Origin: Bacteroides mediterraneensis
Lineage (GTDB): Bacteria > Bacteroidota > Bacteroidia > Bacteroidales > Bacteroidaceae
Length of the DNA stretch: 64,000 bases
Reading direction: 5' to 3'
Assembly (NCBI RefSeq): GCF_900128455.1
Contig: NZ_LT635783.1
Span: 3,842,359-3,906,358 of the forward strand
Shown here: positions 24,611 to 32,801 of the stretch, piece after piece
How positions within the stretch are numbered: position 1 is the stretch's first letter
Layout of the letters: each line of letters starts with the position of its first letter
Position numbers and translations under genes: made by a program
The notes under the pieces: generated by a model
Database searches by the model: none
The model's input: only the letters and a program-made list of their open reading frames with translations
What the model was told of the DNA's origin: nothing

Positions 24611-26200
24611 ATGAAAATCAGAAAACACGTATGGATATTTCTCTGCGGACTGGCTGTCTGGACGGTCTTGCCCGCACAGAACAGACTTCTCGATTCCCCC
24701 TCGCGCAAGTTGCAGCTGGCGGAATTTGCCATCTCCAACCTGTATGTCGACAAGGTGGACGAAGACAAACTGGTGGAAACCGCCATTGTCAGCATGCTTG
24801 AAGAGCTCGACCCGCACTCCACTTATTCCGACCCGGAGGAAGTGAAGCGCCTCAATGAACCTTTGCAGGGAAATTTCGACGGTATCGGCATCCAGTTCAA
24901 TATGGCTACCGATACTTTGTTTGTCATCCAGCCTGTATCGGGCGGGCCTTCCGAGAAAGTCGGCATCCTGGCTGGCGACCGCATTATCGAGGTGAACGAT
25001 ACCGTGATTGCCGGTGTGAAAATGAATACCGACGAGGTGATGCGCCGTTTGCGCGGACCGAAAGGTTCCACGGTGACGGTGAAGGTGCTGCGTGCCGGTG
25101 TCAAGGAACTCCTGCCGTTCACCATCAAGCGTGACAAGATTCCCGTGTACAGCCTCGATGCTTCCTATATGGTGGAAGGACAGATTGGCTATATCCGAGT
25201 GAACCGTTTTGCCGCCACTACCGCCAAGGAATTCACGGATGCCCTCCATAAATTGCAGAAGCAGGGCATGAAAGACCTGATACTCGACTTGCAGGGCAAT
25301 GGCGGCGGCTACTTGAATGCAGCCATCAGCCTGTGTGACCAGATACTGGGCGAAAAGGAACTTATTGTCTATACCGAAGGCCGCCGCAATCCACGTGCGG
25401 AATTTGAAGCCAAGGGTGACGGCGATTTCCAGCAAGGTCGTCTGGTGGTGCTAGTCGATGAATATTCGGCTTCGGCCAGCGAAATTGTCACCGGAGCCAT
25501 TCAGGACTGGGACCGTGGTATTGTGGTCGGTCGCCGTACCTTCGGAAAAGGATTGGTGCAGCGTCCCATCGACCTGCCCGACGGCTCTATGATCCGTCTG
25601 ACGGTGGCCCGTTACTATACTCCTTCGGGCCGTTGCATCCAGAAGCCCTACGAAAGTATTGAAAAATACAACCAGGATTTGATTGACCGCTACAACCGGG
25701 GCGAAATGATGAGTGCCGACAGCATCCACTTCCCCGATTCGCTCAAGGCCAAGACCCTGAAGCTGGGACGCACCGTGTATGGCGGCGGGGGTATCATGCC
25801 CGATTATTTCGTACCCATCGATACCACGATGTACACCGATTACTACCTGTCCCTCCGCGACAAGGGAGCCATGGTACAGCTGAACATCAAGCTCATCGAC
25901 CGTCACCGGAAAGAATGGCTCAAGCAATATAAGACCTTCGACCGTTTCAACCGCGAGTTTGAGGTGACGAAGGAGATGCTCGACGAGCTGGTGGCGCAGG
26001 GCATTTCGCTGGGAGTGACCTACAACGAGGCTCAGTTCCAGACCGCACTGCCGCTGGTAAAGACCCAGCTGAAAGCCCTGCTGGCCCGCGACATTTGGGA
26101 CATGAGCGAATACTTCCAGGTGATTAACACGCTGAACGACAGTATGAAAAAGGCCGTGGAACTGTTGCGTGAGCCCGGTATGAATTTTCCTAAAAGATAG
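24611..26200 (+). CDS. S41-family C-terminal processing peptidase
   Basis: Periplasmic serine protease of the Tsp/CtpA type. A signal peptide (HVWIFLCGLAVWTVLPAQN) is followed by a short N-terminal domain, a PDZ domain (about residues 85-175, FVIQPVSGGPSEKVGILAGD) and the tail-specific protease domain. Its catalytic Ser is in DEYSASASEIVTGA and its Lys in GRRTFGKGLVQRP. 529 residues is within range. Such enzymes degrade or trim envelope proteins from the C-terminus. A 22-bp-period repeat array begins 7 bp after its stop. Confidence 0.93.
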   Translation: MKIRKHVWIFLCGLAVWTVLPAQNRLLDSPSRKLQLAEFAISNLYVDKVDEDKLVETAIVSMLEELDPHSTYSDPEEVKRLNEPLQGNFDGIGIQFNMATDTLFVIQPVSGGPSEKVGILAGDRIIEVNDTVIAGVKMNTDEVMRRLRGPKGSTVTVKVLRAGVKELLPFTIKRDKIPVYSLDASYMVEGQIGYIRVNRFAATTAKEFTDALHKLQKQGMKDLILDLQGNGGGYLNAAISLCDQILGEKELIVYTEGRRNPRAEFEAKGDGDFQQGRLVVLVDEYSASASEIVTGAIQDWDRGIVVGRRTFGKGLVQRPIDLPDGSMIRLTVARYYTPSGRCIQKPYESIEKYNQDLIDRYNRGEMMSADSIHFPDSLKAKTLKLGRTVYGGGGIMPDYFVPIDTTMYTDYYLSLRDKGAMVQLNIKLIDRHRKEWLKQYKTFDRFNREFEVTKEMLDELVAQGISLGVTYNEAQFQTALPLVKTQLKALLARDIWDMSEYFQVINTLNDSMKKAVELLREPGMNFPKR

Positions 26201-26207
26201 CCCTCGG

Positions 26208-26317
26208 AAAACGTCCTTGCGTTTGTGGAAAAACGCAAGGACGTTTTCATTAAAACGCAAGTGCGTTTGGATCAAAACTCTTCGGCGTTTTGTTTCAAAC
26301 GCACTTGCGTTTTTGGG
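26208..26317. repeat. 22-bp-period palindromic array (AAAACG-N6-CGTTTT-N4)
   Basis: Five units start at 26208, 26230, 26252, 26274 and 26296, exactly 22 bp apart. Each fits AAAACG, six variable bases, CGTTTT, four bases, with one or two arm changes. Spacers of units 1 and 2 (TCCTTG and CAAGGA) and of units 3 and 5 (CAAGTG and CACTTG) are exact reverse complements. The array therefore folds into two perfect 18-bp stems (26207-26224 with 26231-26248; 26252-26269 with 26296-26313). Unit 4 forms a 6-bp hairpin in the second loop. It lies between the S41 protease and the frd promoter. Confidence 0.85.
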
Positions 26318-26363
26318 TGCTCCCGAATCCGCCGGTCGATTACAGAATTTTTTCCATAATCTG

Positions 26364-26394
26364 TTGTATTATCTGAATAAATCTTCTAATTTTG
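26364..26394 (+). promoter_or_regulatory. Promoter of frdCAB
   Basis: -33 TTG (26364-26366), 20 bp, -7 TAATTTTG (26387-26394); a leader of about 65 nt precedes frdC. Confidence 0.75.
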
Positions 26395-26463
26395 CATCAT
26401 AATTTGGACCGTGAAGTGCGAAATTATAGTTCTAACAATTAAATAATTTAAATTCAATCATTT

Positions 26464-27153
26464 ATGTGGTTAAGTAATTCATCTATTGGAAGGAAAGTGG
26501 TGATGAGCGTCACAGGTATCGCCCTTGTCCTGTTTCTGACATTTCACATGGCGATGAACCTTGTTGCATTGTTCTCGGGCGAGGCATACAACATGGTCTG
26601 TGAGTTCCTCGGCGCTAACTGGTATGCACTGGTAGCTACTGTCGGACTGGCTGCCCTGTTTGTAATTCACATCATCTACGCTTTCTGGCTGACGATGCTG
26701 AACCGTGCCGCACGCGGTCACGAACGTTATGCAGTGACAGCAAAACCGAAAAACGTGGAATGGGCATCTCAGAACATGTTGGTGCTGGGTATCATCGTGA
26801 TTCTGGGTCTGGCACTTCACTTTGTGAACTTCTGGAGCAAAATGCAGTTCGCTGAAATCGTAGGCAACCCGATGCTGGGAGGTCTTCATGCAGCCGACGG
26901 TTATGGCTACATCCTGCAGACATTCGCTAATCCGGTGTTCTTTGTACTGTACATCATCTGGCTGATTGCCTTGTGGTTCCATTTGACTCACGGATTCTGG
27001 AGCGCCATGCAGACGCTGGGTTGGAACAACACCATCTGGATTAACCGCTGGAAATGCATCTCAAACATCTATTCTACCATCATCGTACTGGGTTTCATGC
27101 TGGTAGCTGTAGTGTTCTTCCTGAAGAGCCTGATGGGTTGCGGTGCTTGCTAA
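26464..27153 (+). CDS. frdC: Fumarate reductase/succinate dehydrogenase cytochrome b subunit
   Basis: Membrane anchor that passes electrons between menaquinone and the FrdAB catalytic head. 229 residues with five hydrophobic helices; conserved His within helices (FLTFHMAMNLVALF, FVIHIIYAFWL, LALHFVNFW, LWFHLTHGFWSAMQTLGW) are candidates for two b-type haems, as in the single-subunit di-haem anchor type. First gene of frdCAB. In Bacteroides this complex works mainly as fumarate reductase in anaerobic energy metabolism (established for the genus). Confidence 0.93.
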   Translation: MWLSNSSIGRKVVMSVTGIALVLFLTFHMAMNLVALFSGEAYNMVCEFLGANWYALVATVGLAALFVIHIIYAFWLTMLNRAARGHERYAVTAKPKNVEWASQNMLVLGIIVILGLALHFVNFWSKMQFAEIVGNPMLGGLHAADGYGYILQTFANPVFFVLYIIWLIALWFHLTHGFWSAMQTLGWNNTIWINRWKCISNIYSTIIVLGFMLVAVVFFLKSLMGCGAC

Positions 27154-27186
27154 TTTAAGTGTAACTGATTAAATTGAAAAAACATT

Positions 27187-29169
27187 ATGACTAAGATACT
27201 TGATTCTAAGATTCCTGAAGGCCCGATAGCTGAGAAATGGACCAATTATAAAGCTCACCAGAAACTGGTGAACCCGGCTAACAAACGTCGTCTGGACATC
27301 ATCGTAGTAGGTACAGGTTTGGCAGGTGCTTCTGCAGCTGCTTCTCTGGGTGAAATGGGATTCCGCGTATTCAACTTCTGTATTCAGGACTCTCCGCGTC
27401 GTGCGCACTCTATTGCTGCACAGGGAGGTATCAACGCGGCCAAGAATTACCAGAACGACGGTGACTCTGTATATCGTCTGTTCTATGATACAGTGAAAGG
27501 TGGTGACTACCGTGCACGTGAAGCTAACGTATATCGTCTGGCTGAAGTGTCAAACAACATCATCGACCAGTGCGTGGCACAGGGTGTTCCTTTTGCTCGT
27601 GAATATGGTGGTACACTGGCCAACCGTTCATTCGGTGGTGCACAGGTATCTCGTACTTTCTATGCCAAAGGTCAGACCGGCCAGCAGCTGTTGCTGGGTG
27701 CTTATTCAGCATTGAGCCGTCAGGTAGGTGCTGGTACCGTAAAACTGTACACCCGTTATGAAATGGAAGATATCGTTATCATAGACGGTCGTGCACGTGG
27801 TATCATTGCCAAGAACCTGGTAACGGGTAAGCTGGAACGTTTCGCTGCCCATGCAGTAGTAATCGCTACCGGTGGTTACGGTAACACTTACTTCCTGTCT
27901 ACCAACGCTATGGCTTGTAACTGTACAGCCGCTATGTCTTGCTACCGTAAAGGTGCGTTCTTCGCTAACCCGGCTTACGTACAGATTCACCCGACTTGTA
28001 TTCCGGTACACGGTGACAAACAGTCTAAGCTGACTTTGATGTCTGAATCTCTGCGTAACGACGGTCGTATCTGGGTTCCAAAGAAACTGGAAGATGCCAA
28101 AGCATTGCAGGCTGGTACCATGAAGCCGACAGACATCCCTGAAGAAGACCGTGACTACTACTTGGAACGTCGTTATCCGGCATTCGGTAACCTGGTTCCG
28201 CGTGACGTAGCTTCACGTGCTGCCAAGGAACGTTGCGACCACGGTTACGGTGTAAACAACACAGGTCTGGCTGTTTACTTGGACTTCTCTGAATGTATCG
28301 AACGTCTGGGCTTGGATGTAGTTCGTCAGCGTTACGGTAACTTGTTCGACATGTACGAAGAAATTACTGACGTCAATCCGGGTGAAGTAGGAAAAGAAAT
28401 CAATGGCGTGAAATATTATAATCCGATGATGATTTATCCGGCTATCCACTATACAATGGGTGGTATCTGGGTAGACTATGAACTGCAGACTACCATCAAG
28501 GGTCTGTTTGCCATCGGTGAATGTAACTTCTCTGATCACGGTGCCAACCGTCTGGGTGCATCTGCATTGATGCAGGGTCTGGCCGACGGTTATTTCGTAT
28601 TGCCTTACACTATCCAGAACTATCTGGCCGACCAGATTACCGTTCCTCGTTTCTCTACCGACCTGCCTGAATTTGCAGAAGCAGAAAAGGCTGTTCAGGA
28701 CAAGATTGACCACCTGATGAACATCAAGGGTAAGAAGTCTGTCGATTCTATCCACAAGGAATTGGGTCGCGTGATGTGGGAATACGTCGGAATGGGACGT
28801 ACGGCAGAAGGCTTGAAGACTGGTCTGGCCAAGCTGAAAGAAATCCGTAAGGAATTCGAAACCGAACTGTTCATTCCGGGGTCTAAGGAAGGTATGAACA
28901 TTGAGCTGGATAAAGCTATCCGTCTGAACGACTTCATCACAATGGGTGAGCTGATTGCTTACGATGCATTGAACCGTAACGAATCTTGCGGTGGTCACTT
29001 CCGTGAAGAATACCAGACTGAAGAAGGTGAAGCAAAACGTGATGATGCCAACTTCTTCTACGTAGCTTGCTGGGAATACCAGGGAAGCGACGACAAGGCT
29101 CCGGTATTGTACAAAGAACCGCTGGTTTACGAAGCTATCAAAGTACAGACTCGTAACTATAAGAGCTAA
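27187..29169 (+). CDS. frdA: Fumarate reductase/succinate dehydrogenase flavoprotein subunit
   Basis: Catalytic subunit interconverting fumarate and succinate. 660 residues. FAD-binding [36 protein letters not shown] with His74 as the expected covalent FAD attachment site; active-site-region motifs [14 protein letters not shown] and [12 protein letters not shown]; capping and C-terminal helical domains complete. Codons are strongly biased toward a restricted set (CGT, GGT, CTG), consistent with high expression. Gap to frdC 33 bp and to frdB 35 bp. Confidence 0.96.
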   Translation: MTKILDSKIPEGPIAEKWTNYKAHQKLVNPANKRRLDIIVVGTGLAGASAAASLGEMGFRVFNFCIQDSPRRAHSIAAQGGINAAKNYQNDGDSVYRLFYDTVKGGDYRAREANVYRLAEVSNNIIDQCVAQGVPFAREYGGTLANRSFGGAQVSRTFYAKGQTGQQLLLGAYSALSRQVGAGTVKLYTRYEMEDIVIIDGRARGIIAKNLVTGKLERFAAHAVVIATGGYGNTYFLSTNAMACNCTAAMSCYRKGAFFANPAYVQIHPTCIPVHGDKQSKLTLMSESLRNDGRIWVPKKLEDAKALQAGTMKPTDIPEEDRDYYLERRYPAFGNLVPRDVASRAAKERCDHGYGVNNTGLAVYLDFSECIERLGLDVVRQRYGNLFDMYEEITDVNPGEVGKEINGVKYYNPMMIYPAIHYTMGGIWVDYELQTTIKGLFAIGECNFSDHGANRLGASALMQGLADGYFVLPYTIQNYLADQITVPRFSTDLPEFAEAEKAVQDKIDHLMNIKGKKSVDSIHKELGRVMWEYVGMGRTAEGLKTGLAKLKEIRKEFETELFIPGSKEGMNIELDKAIRLNDFITMGELIAYDALNRNESCGGHFREEYQTEEGEAKRDDANFFYVACWEYQGSDDKAPVLYKEPLVYEAIKVQTRNYKS

Positions 29170-29204
29170 TCAGTGAAGTTAAACAATTAAAGAATCTAAG
29201 TAAA

Positions 29205-29960
29205 ATGGATAAAAATATATCATTTACGCTGAAAATTTGGCGTCAGAACGGACCTAAGGATAAAGGTCATTTCGATACATTCCAGATGAAGGATATCCCG
29301 GGTGATACTTCTTTCCTGGAAATGCTGGATATCTTGAACGAACAGCTCATCGAAGCAGGAAAAGAACCGATTGTATTCGACCACGACTGTCGTGAAGGTA
29401 TCTGCGGTATGTGCTCATTGTATATCAACGGACATCCTCACGGACCTGCTACAGGCGCTACTACCTGCCAGATTTACATGCGTCGTTTCAATGACGGCGA
29501 TGTGATTACGGTGGAACCGTGGCGTTCTGCCGGTTTCCCGGTCATCAAGGACTTGATGGTTGACCGTTCGGCATACGACAAAATCATGCAGGCTGGTGGT
29601 TACATCAGCGTGCGTACAGGTGCTCCTCAGGATGCCAACGCTATCCTGATTCCGAAGACCGTTGCCGATGAAGCCATGGACGCTGCCACTTGTATCGGTT
29701 GTGGTGCTTGTGTAGCTGCTTGTAAGAATGGTTCAGCTATGTTGTTCGTTTCTGCCAAGGTGAGCCAGTTGAACCTGCTGCCTCAGGGCAAGCCGGAAGC
29801 ATTGCGCCGTGCAAAGGCCATGATTGCCAAGATGGACGAGCTGGGCTTCGGTAACTGTACGAACACTCGTGCCTGCGAAGCTGAATGTCCGAAATGCGTA
29901 TCTATCAGCAACATCGCCCGTTTGAACCGCGATTTTATCAAGGCCAAACTGAAAGACTAA
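29205..29960 (+). CDS. frdB: Fumarate reductase/succinate dehydrogenase iron-sulfur subunit
   Basis: Electron-transfer subunit between FrdA and FrdC. 251 residues with all three cluster motifs: [2Fe-2S] [15 protein letters not shown] with a distal Cys (ATTC), [4Fe-4S] [11 protein letters not shown], and a [3Fe-4S]-type pattern in [14 protein letters not shown]. Last gene of frdCAB, followed by a strong terminator. Confidence 0.96.
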   Translation: MDKNISFTLKIWRQNGPKDKGHFDTFQMKDIPGDTSFLEMLDILNEQLIEAGKEPIVFDHDCREGICGMCSLYINGHPHGPATGATTCQIYMRRFNDGDVITVEPWRSAGFPVIKDLMVDRSAYDKIMQAGGYISVRTGAPQDANAILIPKTVADEAMDAATCIGCGACVAACKNGSAMLFVSAKVSQLNLLPQGKPEALRRAKAMIAKMDELGFGNCTNTRACEAECPKCVSISNIARLNRDFIKAKLKD

Positions 29961-29987
29961 TTGTCAACTATTTCTGAATAAACAAAG

Positions 29988-30030
29988 ATTCGCCCCGGAG
30001 CAGATATTGTTTCGGGGCGAATTCTTTTTT
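29988..30030 (+). terminator. Terminator of frdCAB
   Basis: ATTCGCCCCG (29988-29997) pairs with CGGGGCGAAT (30013-30022), followed by TCTTTTTT. Confidence 0.9.
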
Positions 30031-30223
30031 CTATTGCTAAAGATTTTTAAAAAGCTGAAAATCAACGGGTGAATATTTGCATAGAATAAGTGTTATTCTT
30101 ACATTTGTCACGTGATTTTTTTCATAGTATTAGATTTAAGGTTAACAAGGTTGGGAGAAAGCGTTCTCCCATTTTTTTTGCCCGTTTTTTTGCAAGGCAA
30201 AGAAAAAGTTGGTATTTTAGGAG

Positions 30224-30231
30224 TAGCTTTG
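30224..30231 (+). promoter_or_regulatory. -7 box of the split regulator gene
   Basis: TAGCTTTG, 17 bp upstream of the ATG at 30249; no good -33 match. Confidence 0.45.
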
Positions 30232-30248
30232 TATAAAATTGGGGGATT

Positions 30249-30965
30249 ATGAAGCGGTTTATAGTATGTATTTGGTTTGGATTGGTCTTTTCTTTTCTTT
30301 ATGGAGCAGCGGTATCTTTTGATGATATGCGCGAGAGGATTGCGTATGACCCTCTGGGTTCGCTGGCGTCGCTGGACAGTCTGGAGACTGATTCTACTTA
30401 TTTCTCTTATCAGATAGATTATTTACGGGCTTTGTCCTATCAGTCGCAATCACAATATTATATGTCCGTGTATTATGTCCGGCGTGCGTTTGAGACAGAT
30501 GGCATGCAGAGGGATTCGATATTGCTTCCTTATGCGTATATGCTGTGGGCCAAGTCGTCCATCATGTCCTTTCAGCTGAAAGAGGCGGCCAAGGTGATAG
30601 CCGCGGGGAAAAGCTATGCCTTGAAATGCCATAATTTGGGTCTACAGGCCAATATGTTGCAAATGGAGGGGGACCTTTACCGTAAAATGGGAATTCTGTC
30701 TAAGAGTTATGAATGCGTCACAGAGGCTGTGGCGTTGCTTTCGGCTGCCAGGACACAGGACGATTATCTCTTGCTTTCCGACAGTATGGGTTACCTAATG
30801 TCCTATTATATCACGGATAATCAGCTGCAGAAGGCTTGGGAAGTCGGTCAGCGTCGGGAAGAAGTGCTTGCCACGTGGGAGAAGTGTCTGAGCGAAGATA
30901 CCCATGAGTGGACCGGCAGAAAGGTTTCTTCTACAGTAAGATGGCTTATCTGGCTTATAAGCTGA
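30249..30965 (+). CDS. N-terminal fragment: secreted TPR-like sensor part
   Basis: 238 residues as read: signal peptide (FIVCIWFGLVFSFLYGAAV) then helical repeats resembling TPRs (YYMSVYYVRRAFETDG, YAYMLWAKSSIMSFQLKEAA). The last 15 or so residues after the frameshift (VSSTVRWLIWLIS) are out of frame and not native. On its own it would be a periplasmic TPR protein with no output domain. Confidence 0.6.
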   Translation: MKRFIVCIWFGLVFSFLYGAAVSFDDMRERIAYDPLGSLASLDSLETDSTYFSYQIDYLRALSYQSQSQYYMSVYYVRRAFETDGMQRDSILLPYAYMLWAKSSIMSFQLKEAAKVIAAGKSYALKCHNLGLQANMLQMEGDLYRKMGILSKSYECVTEAVALLSAARTQDDYLLLSDSMGYLMSYYITDNQLQKAWEVGQRREEVLATWEKCLSEDTHEWTGRKVSSTVRWLIWLIS

Positions 30966-31885
30966 AAAAAGGCGGGCTGTCTGAGTCTTATTTCAACAGA
31001 TTCTATGTAACCAATTTTTCCAAGACCCAGAGAGGATTGCTTGAGATAAACAATTATTTGTTGAAGGTAGGCCGTTATGAGGAGGTGTTGCGTCATAACG
31101 AGGCTTATCTGGGCTTGGTGAGTGAGGCTGATTCATTGAATCTTATTCGTCTTCGTACACTGGAGCAGAGTAGCCAGGCGTACCGTGCTTTAGGAGATTA
31201 TGTACATGCCTATCTTACGATACTTCAAGTGCATCAGATTTCCCGTCAGATGGCTACCAGCCGTGAGCGTAGCCAAATATTCCAGTTGGCGGATGTGACG
31301 GAAGCAGTGGCCCGTCAATATCATTTGGAAAAGGCCGATTATGAGTTGAAGGTCCAGCGTTATGTCATTTCTGTATTGCTGGCTATAACTTTAGTGTTGC
31401 TGGTCTTGTTTGGCTTGCTTTGGCGTACACTGCACGTGATTCGCCGAAAAAACCGGAAAATGGCGGAACTGGTGCTACAACTGGACGACCAGCGTAAGGA
31501 AATCCATTCGGTGGAGAATGAGCTTGAGCGGTGGGAGGAAGAGATTAAAACCGATGAGAAATTGTTTTTCAGTTTCGACTGGCAGGTAAAAGAGCAGAAA
31601 CTGTATTTGAACTACCAGTTAGGACGCGACGACTATGCTCAGCTGATGGGAGTAGATCGCAACCGTTTTGCTGCCATACTGAAAAAGTTTACCTCCAACA
31701 ACCTGAGTACTTATCTCAATGACCTTCGTCTGGAATATTCAGTCACTTTGTTCCGCGAACATCCCGACTGGCCTATTAATAGAGTGGCCGAAGAAAGTGC
31801 ACTTCCCCGTATTTCTACCTTCTACCGGTTGTTTAGAGACAAATATGGCATTAGCCCCAATAATTTCCGGAAGACATTGAACTGA
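30908..31885 (+). CDS. C-terminal fragment: membrane helix plus AraC-type DNA-binding domain
   Basis: Reads from a GTG at 30908, or more plausibly ATG at 30941 if translated separately. It contains the remaining TPR-like helices, the membrane helix, a charged coiled coil (KMAELVLQLDDQRKEIHSVE) and the HTH domain. It overlaps the upstream fragment by 58 bp. If reinitiation occurs, it could still act as a tethered transcription factor without its sensor. Confidence 0.6.
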   Translation: MDRQKGFFYSKMAYLAYKLKKGGLSESYFNRFYVTNFSKTQRGLLEINNYLLKVGRYEEVLRHNEAYLGLVSEADSLNLIRLRTLEQSSQAYRALGDYVHAYLTILQVHQISRQMATSRERSQIFQLADVTEAVARQYHLEKADYELKVQRYVISVLLAITLVLLVLFGLLWRTLHVIRRKNRKMAELVLQLDDQRKEIHSVENELERWEEEIKTDEKLFFSFDWQVKEQKLYLNYQLGRDDYAQLMGVDRNRFAAILKKFTSNNLSTYLNDLRLEYSVTLFREHPDWPINRVAEESALPRISTFYRLFRDKYGISPNNFRKTLN

Positions 31886-32226
31886 TGATCACGGCATATA
31901 CAAATCATGCATACATAGTGTCCTAGGATTGTTGATTAGGCTATCTTTTAATTTCTTATTTGGATAAAATGCTTACTGACAAAATAAGAAAAATCTTTGA
32001 CAAAATGAGAATTTTTTACGTTCAATGACATTTTATTTCTATATACTTTTGTTCCAAAATAAAGTTAGATGTAAAGATTGTAATTATGGAAAGAGTTTTT
32101 GCCTATTAGGGGATAAAAGCTTTTCTTCTATAAATTGATACGTATTTATTTTATTCTTCTTCTTAGTTTAGGATATATGTTAAGGTTTAAACAAGTGAGT
32201 AACGCAACAATAAAAGAAATGGTACT
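31886..32226 (+). promoter_or_regulatory. Fimbria operon control region with 21-bp-spaced direct repeat
   Basis: 341 bp, AT-rich, no ORF. TGACAAAATAAGAA (31977-31990) and TGACAAAATGAGAA (31998-32011) match at 13 of 14 positions, with starts 21 bp apart (two helical turns). A -7 box TACTTTTG lies at 32044-32051. Direct half-sites one or two turns apart just upstream of a promoter are typical of AraC-family operators, so this is a candidate site for the neighbouring regulator. The leader to the first gene is about 170 nt. I see no inverted repeats of the kind that bound an invertible promoter. Confidence 0.55.
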
Positions 32227-32787
32227 ATGAAAAAAGCACTTGTATGGATATTTTATTTGTTTGTATTTGTATCTATATCTGCTCAAAAAATAGCTGTAAA
32301 AACAAACATTCTTTATGATGTAACCACCACGTTAAACATTGGTGCAGAGTTTCGTGTGGCGCCGAAGTGGACCATCGATTTGTCGGGGAATTACAATCCT
32401 TTTAATTTGGGTAATGACAGGAAGATGAAACACTGGCTGGTGCAGCCTGAAGCGCGTTACTGGTTCTGTGAGGCTTTCAACGGACATTTTCTGGCACTTC
32501 ATGCATTGGCTGGACAGTTTAATGTCGCCGATATGGATTTAGGAATTTTCCCTTCTTTTAAGGACTATCGTTATCAAGGCAGCATGTACGGAGCCGGTAT
32601 CGGCTACGGTTACCAGTTCGTGCTTTCCAAACATTGGAACTTGGGGCTTGAAATTGGTGCCGGATGGATACGTGCCCATTACGACCAGTATGATTGTCCG
32701 CATTGTGGGGAATGGCGCGGAAGCGACAAGAAAGACTATTTCGGCCTGACCAAGGCAGCCATATCCTTGATTTACGTAATTAAATGA
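32227..32787 (+). CDS. DUF3575 outer-membrane-type protein of the fimbria operon
   Basis: 186 residues with a signal peptide (ALVWIFYLFVFVSISAQ) and alternating aromatic/hydrophobic strands (KIAVKTNILYDVTTTLNIGAEF, YGAGIGYGYQFVLS, GLEIGAGWIRAHY) typical of a small beta barrel. DUF3575 proteins are recurrent first genes of Bacteroidales fimbria operons. A CPHCG pair of Cys sits in a C-terminal loop. Its end overlaps the next gene's possible ATG at 32784 by 4 bp. Role in export or anchoring is inferred from context. Confidence 0.82.
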   Translation: MKKALVWIFYLFVFVSISAQKIAVKTNILYDVTTTLNIGAEFRVAPKWTIDLSGNYNPFNLGNDRKMKHWLVQPEARYWFCEAFNGHFLALHALAGQFNVADMDLGIFPSFKDYRYQGSMYGAGIGYGYQFVLSKHWNLGLEIGAGWIRAHYDQYDCPHCGEWRGSDKKDYFGLTKAAISLIYVIK

Positions 32788-32801
32788 TGGAGGAACGCAG
32801 G

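Larger units (their letters stand above)
30249..31885 (+). pseudogene. TPR/membrane/AraC-HTH regulator split by a -1 frameshift
   Basis: Two overlapping frames (30249-30965 and 30908-31885) read as one protein of about 545 residues if one A is added to the AAA at 30920-30922; the junction then reads HEWTGRKGFFYSKMAY. Order of the restored protein: signal peptide; tetratricopeptide-like helical repeats; one membrane helix (YVISVLLAITLVLLVLFGLLW); a coiled-coil stretch; and a C-terminal AraC-type helix-turn-helix (PINRVAEESALPRISTFYRLFRDKYGISPNNFRKTL). Position directly before the fimbria operon suggests it controls it. True inactivation and a sequencing or assembly error cannot be told apart here; no canonical slippery heptamer is present, so programmed frameshifting is unlikely. 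Confidence 0.8.

Noticed and set aside
24131..25435. Minus-strand ORF of 434 codons opposite coaD and the S41 protease
   Set aside because: Antisense to two well-supported genes; no start context or family features.
30915..30930. Programmed -1 ribosomal frameshift in the regulator
   Set aside because: The sequence at the junction (GGCAGAAAGG) has no X-XXY-YYZ slippery heptamer in the required frame, and I see no strong downstream stem.
31886..32226. Invertible promoter for the fimbria operon
   Set aside because: No pair of inverted repeats flanking the promoter and no adjacent site-specific recombinase gene.
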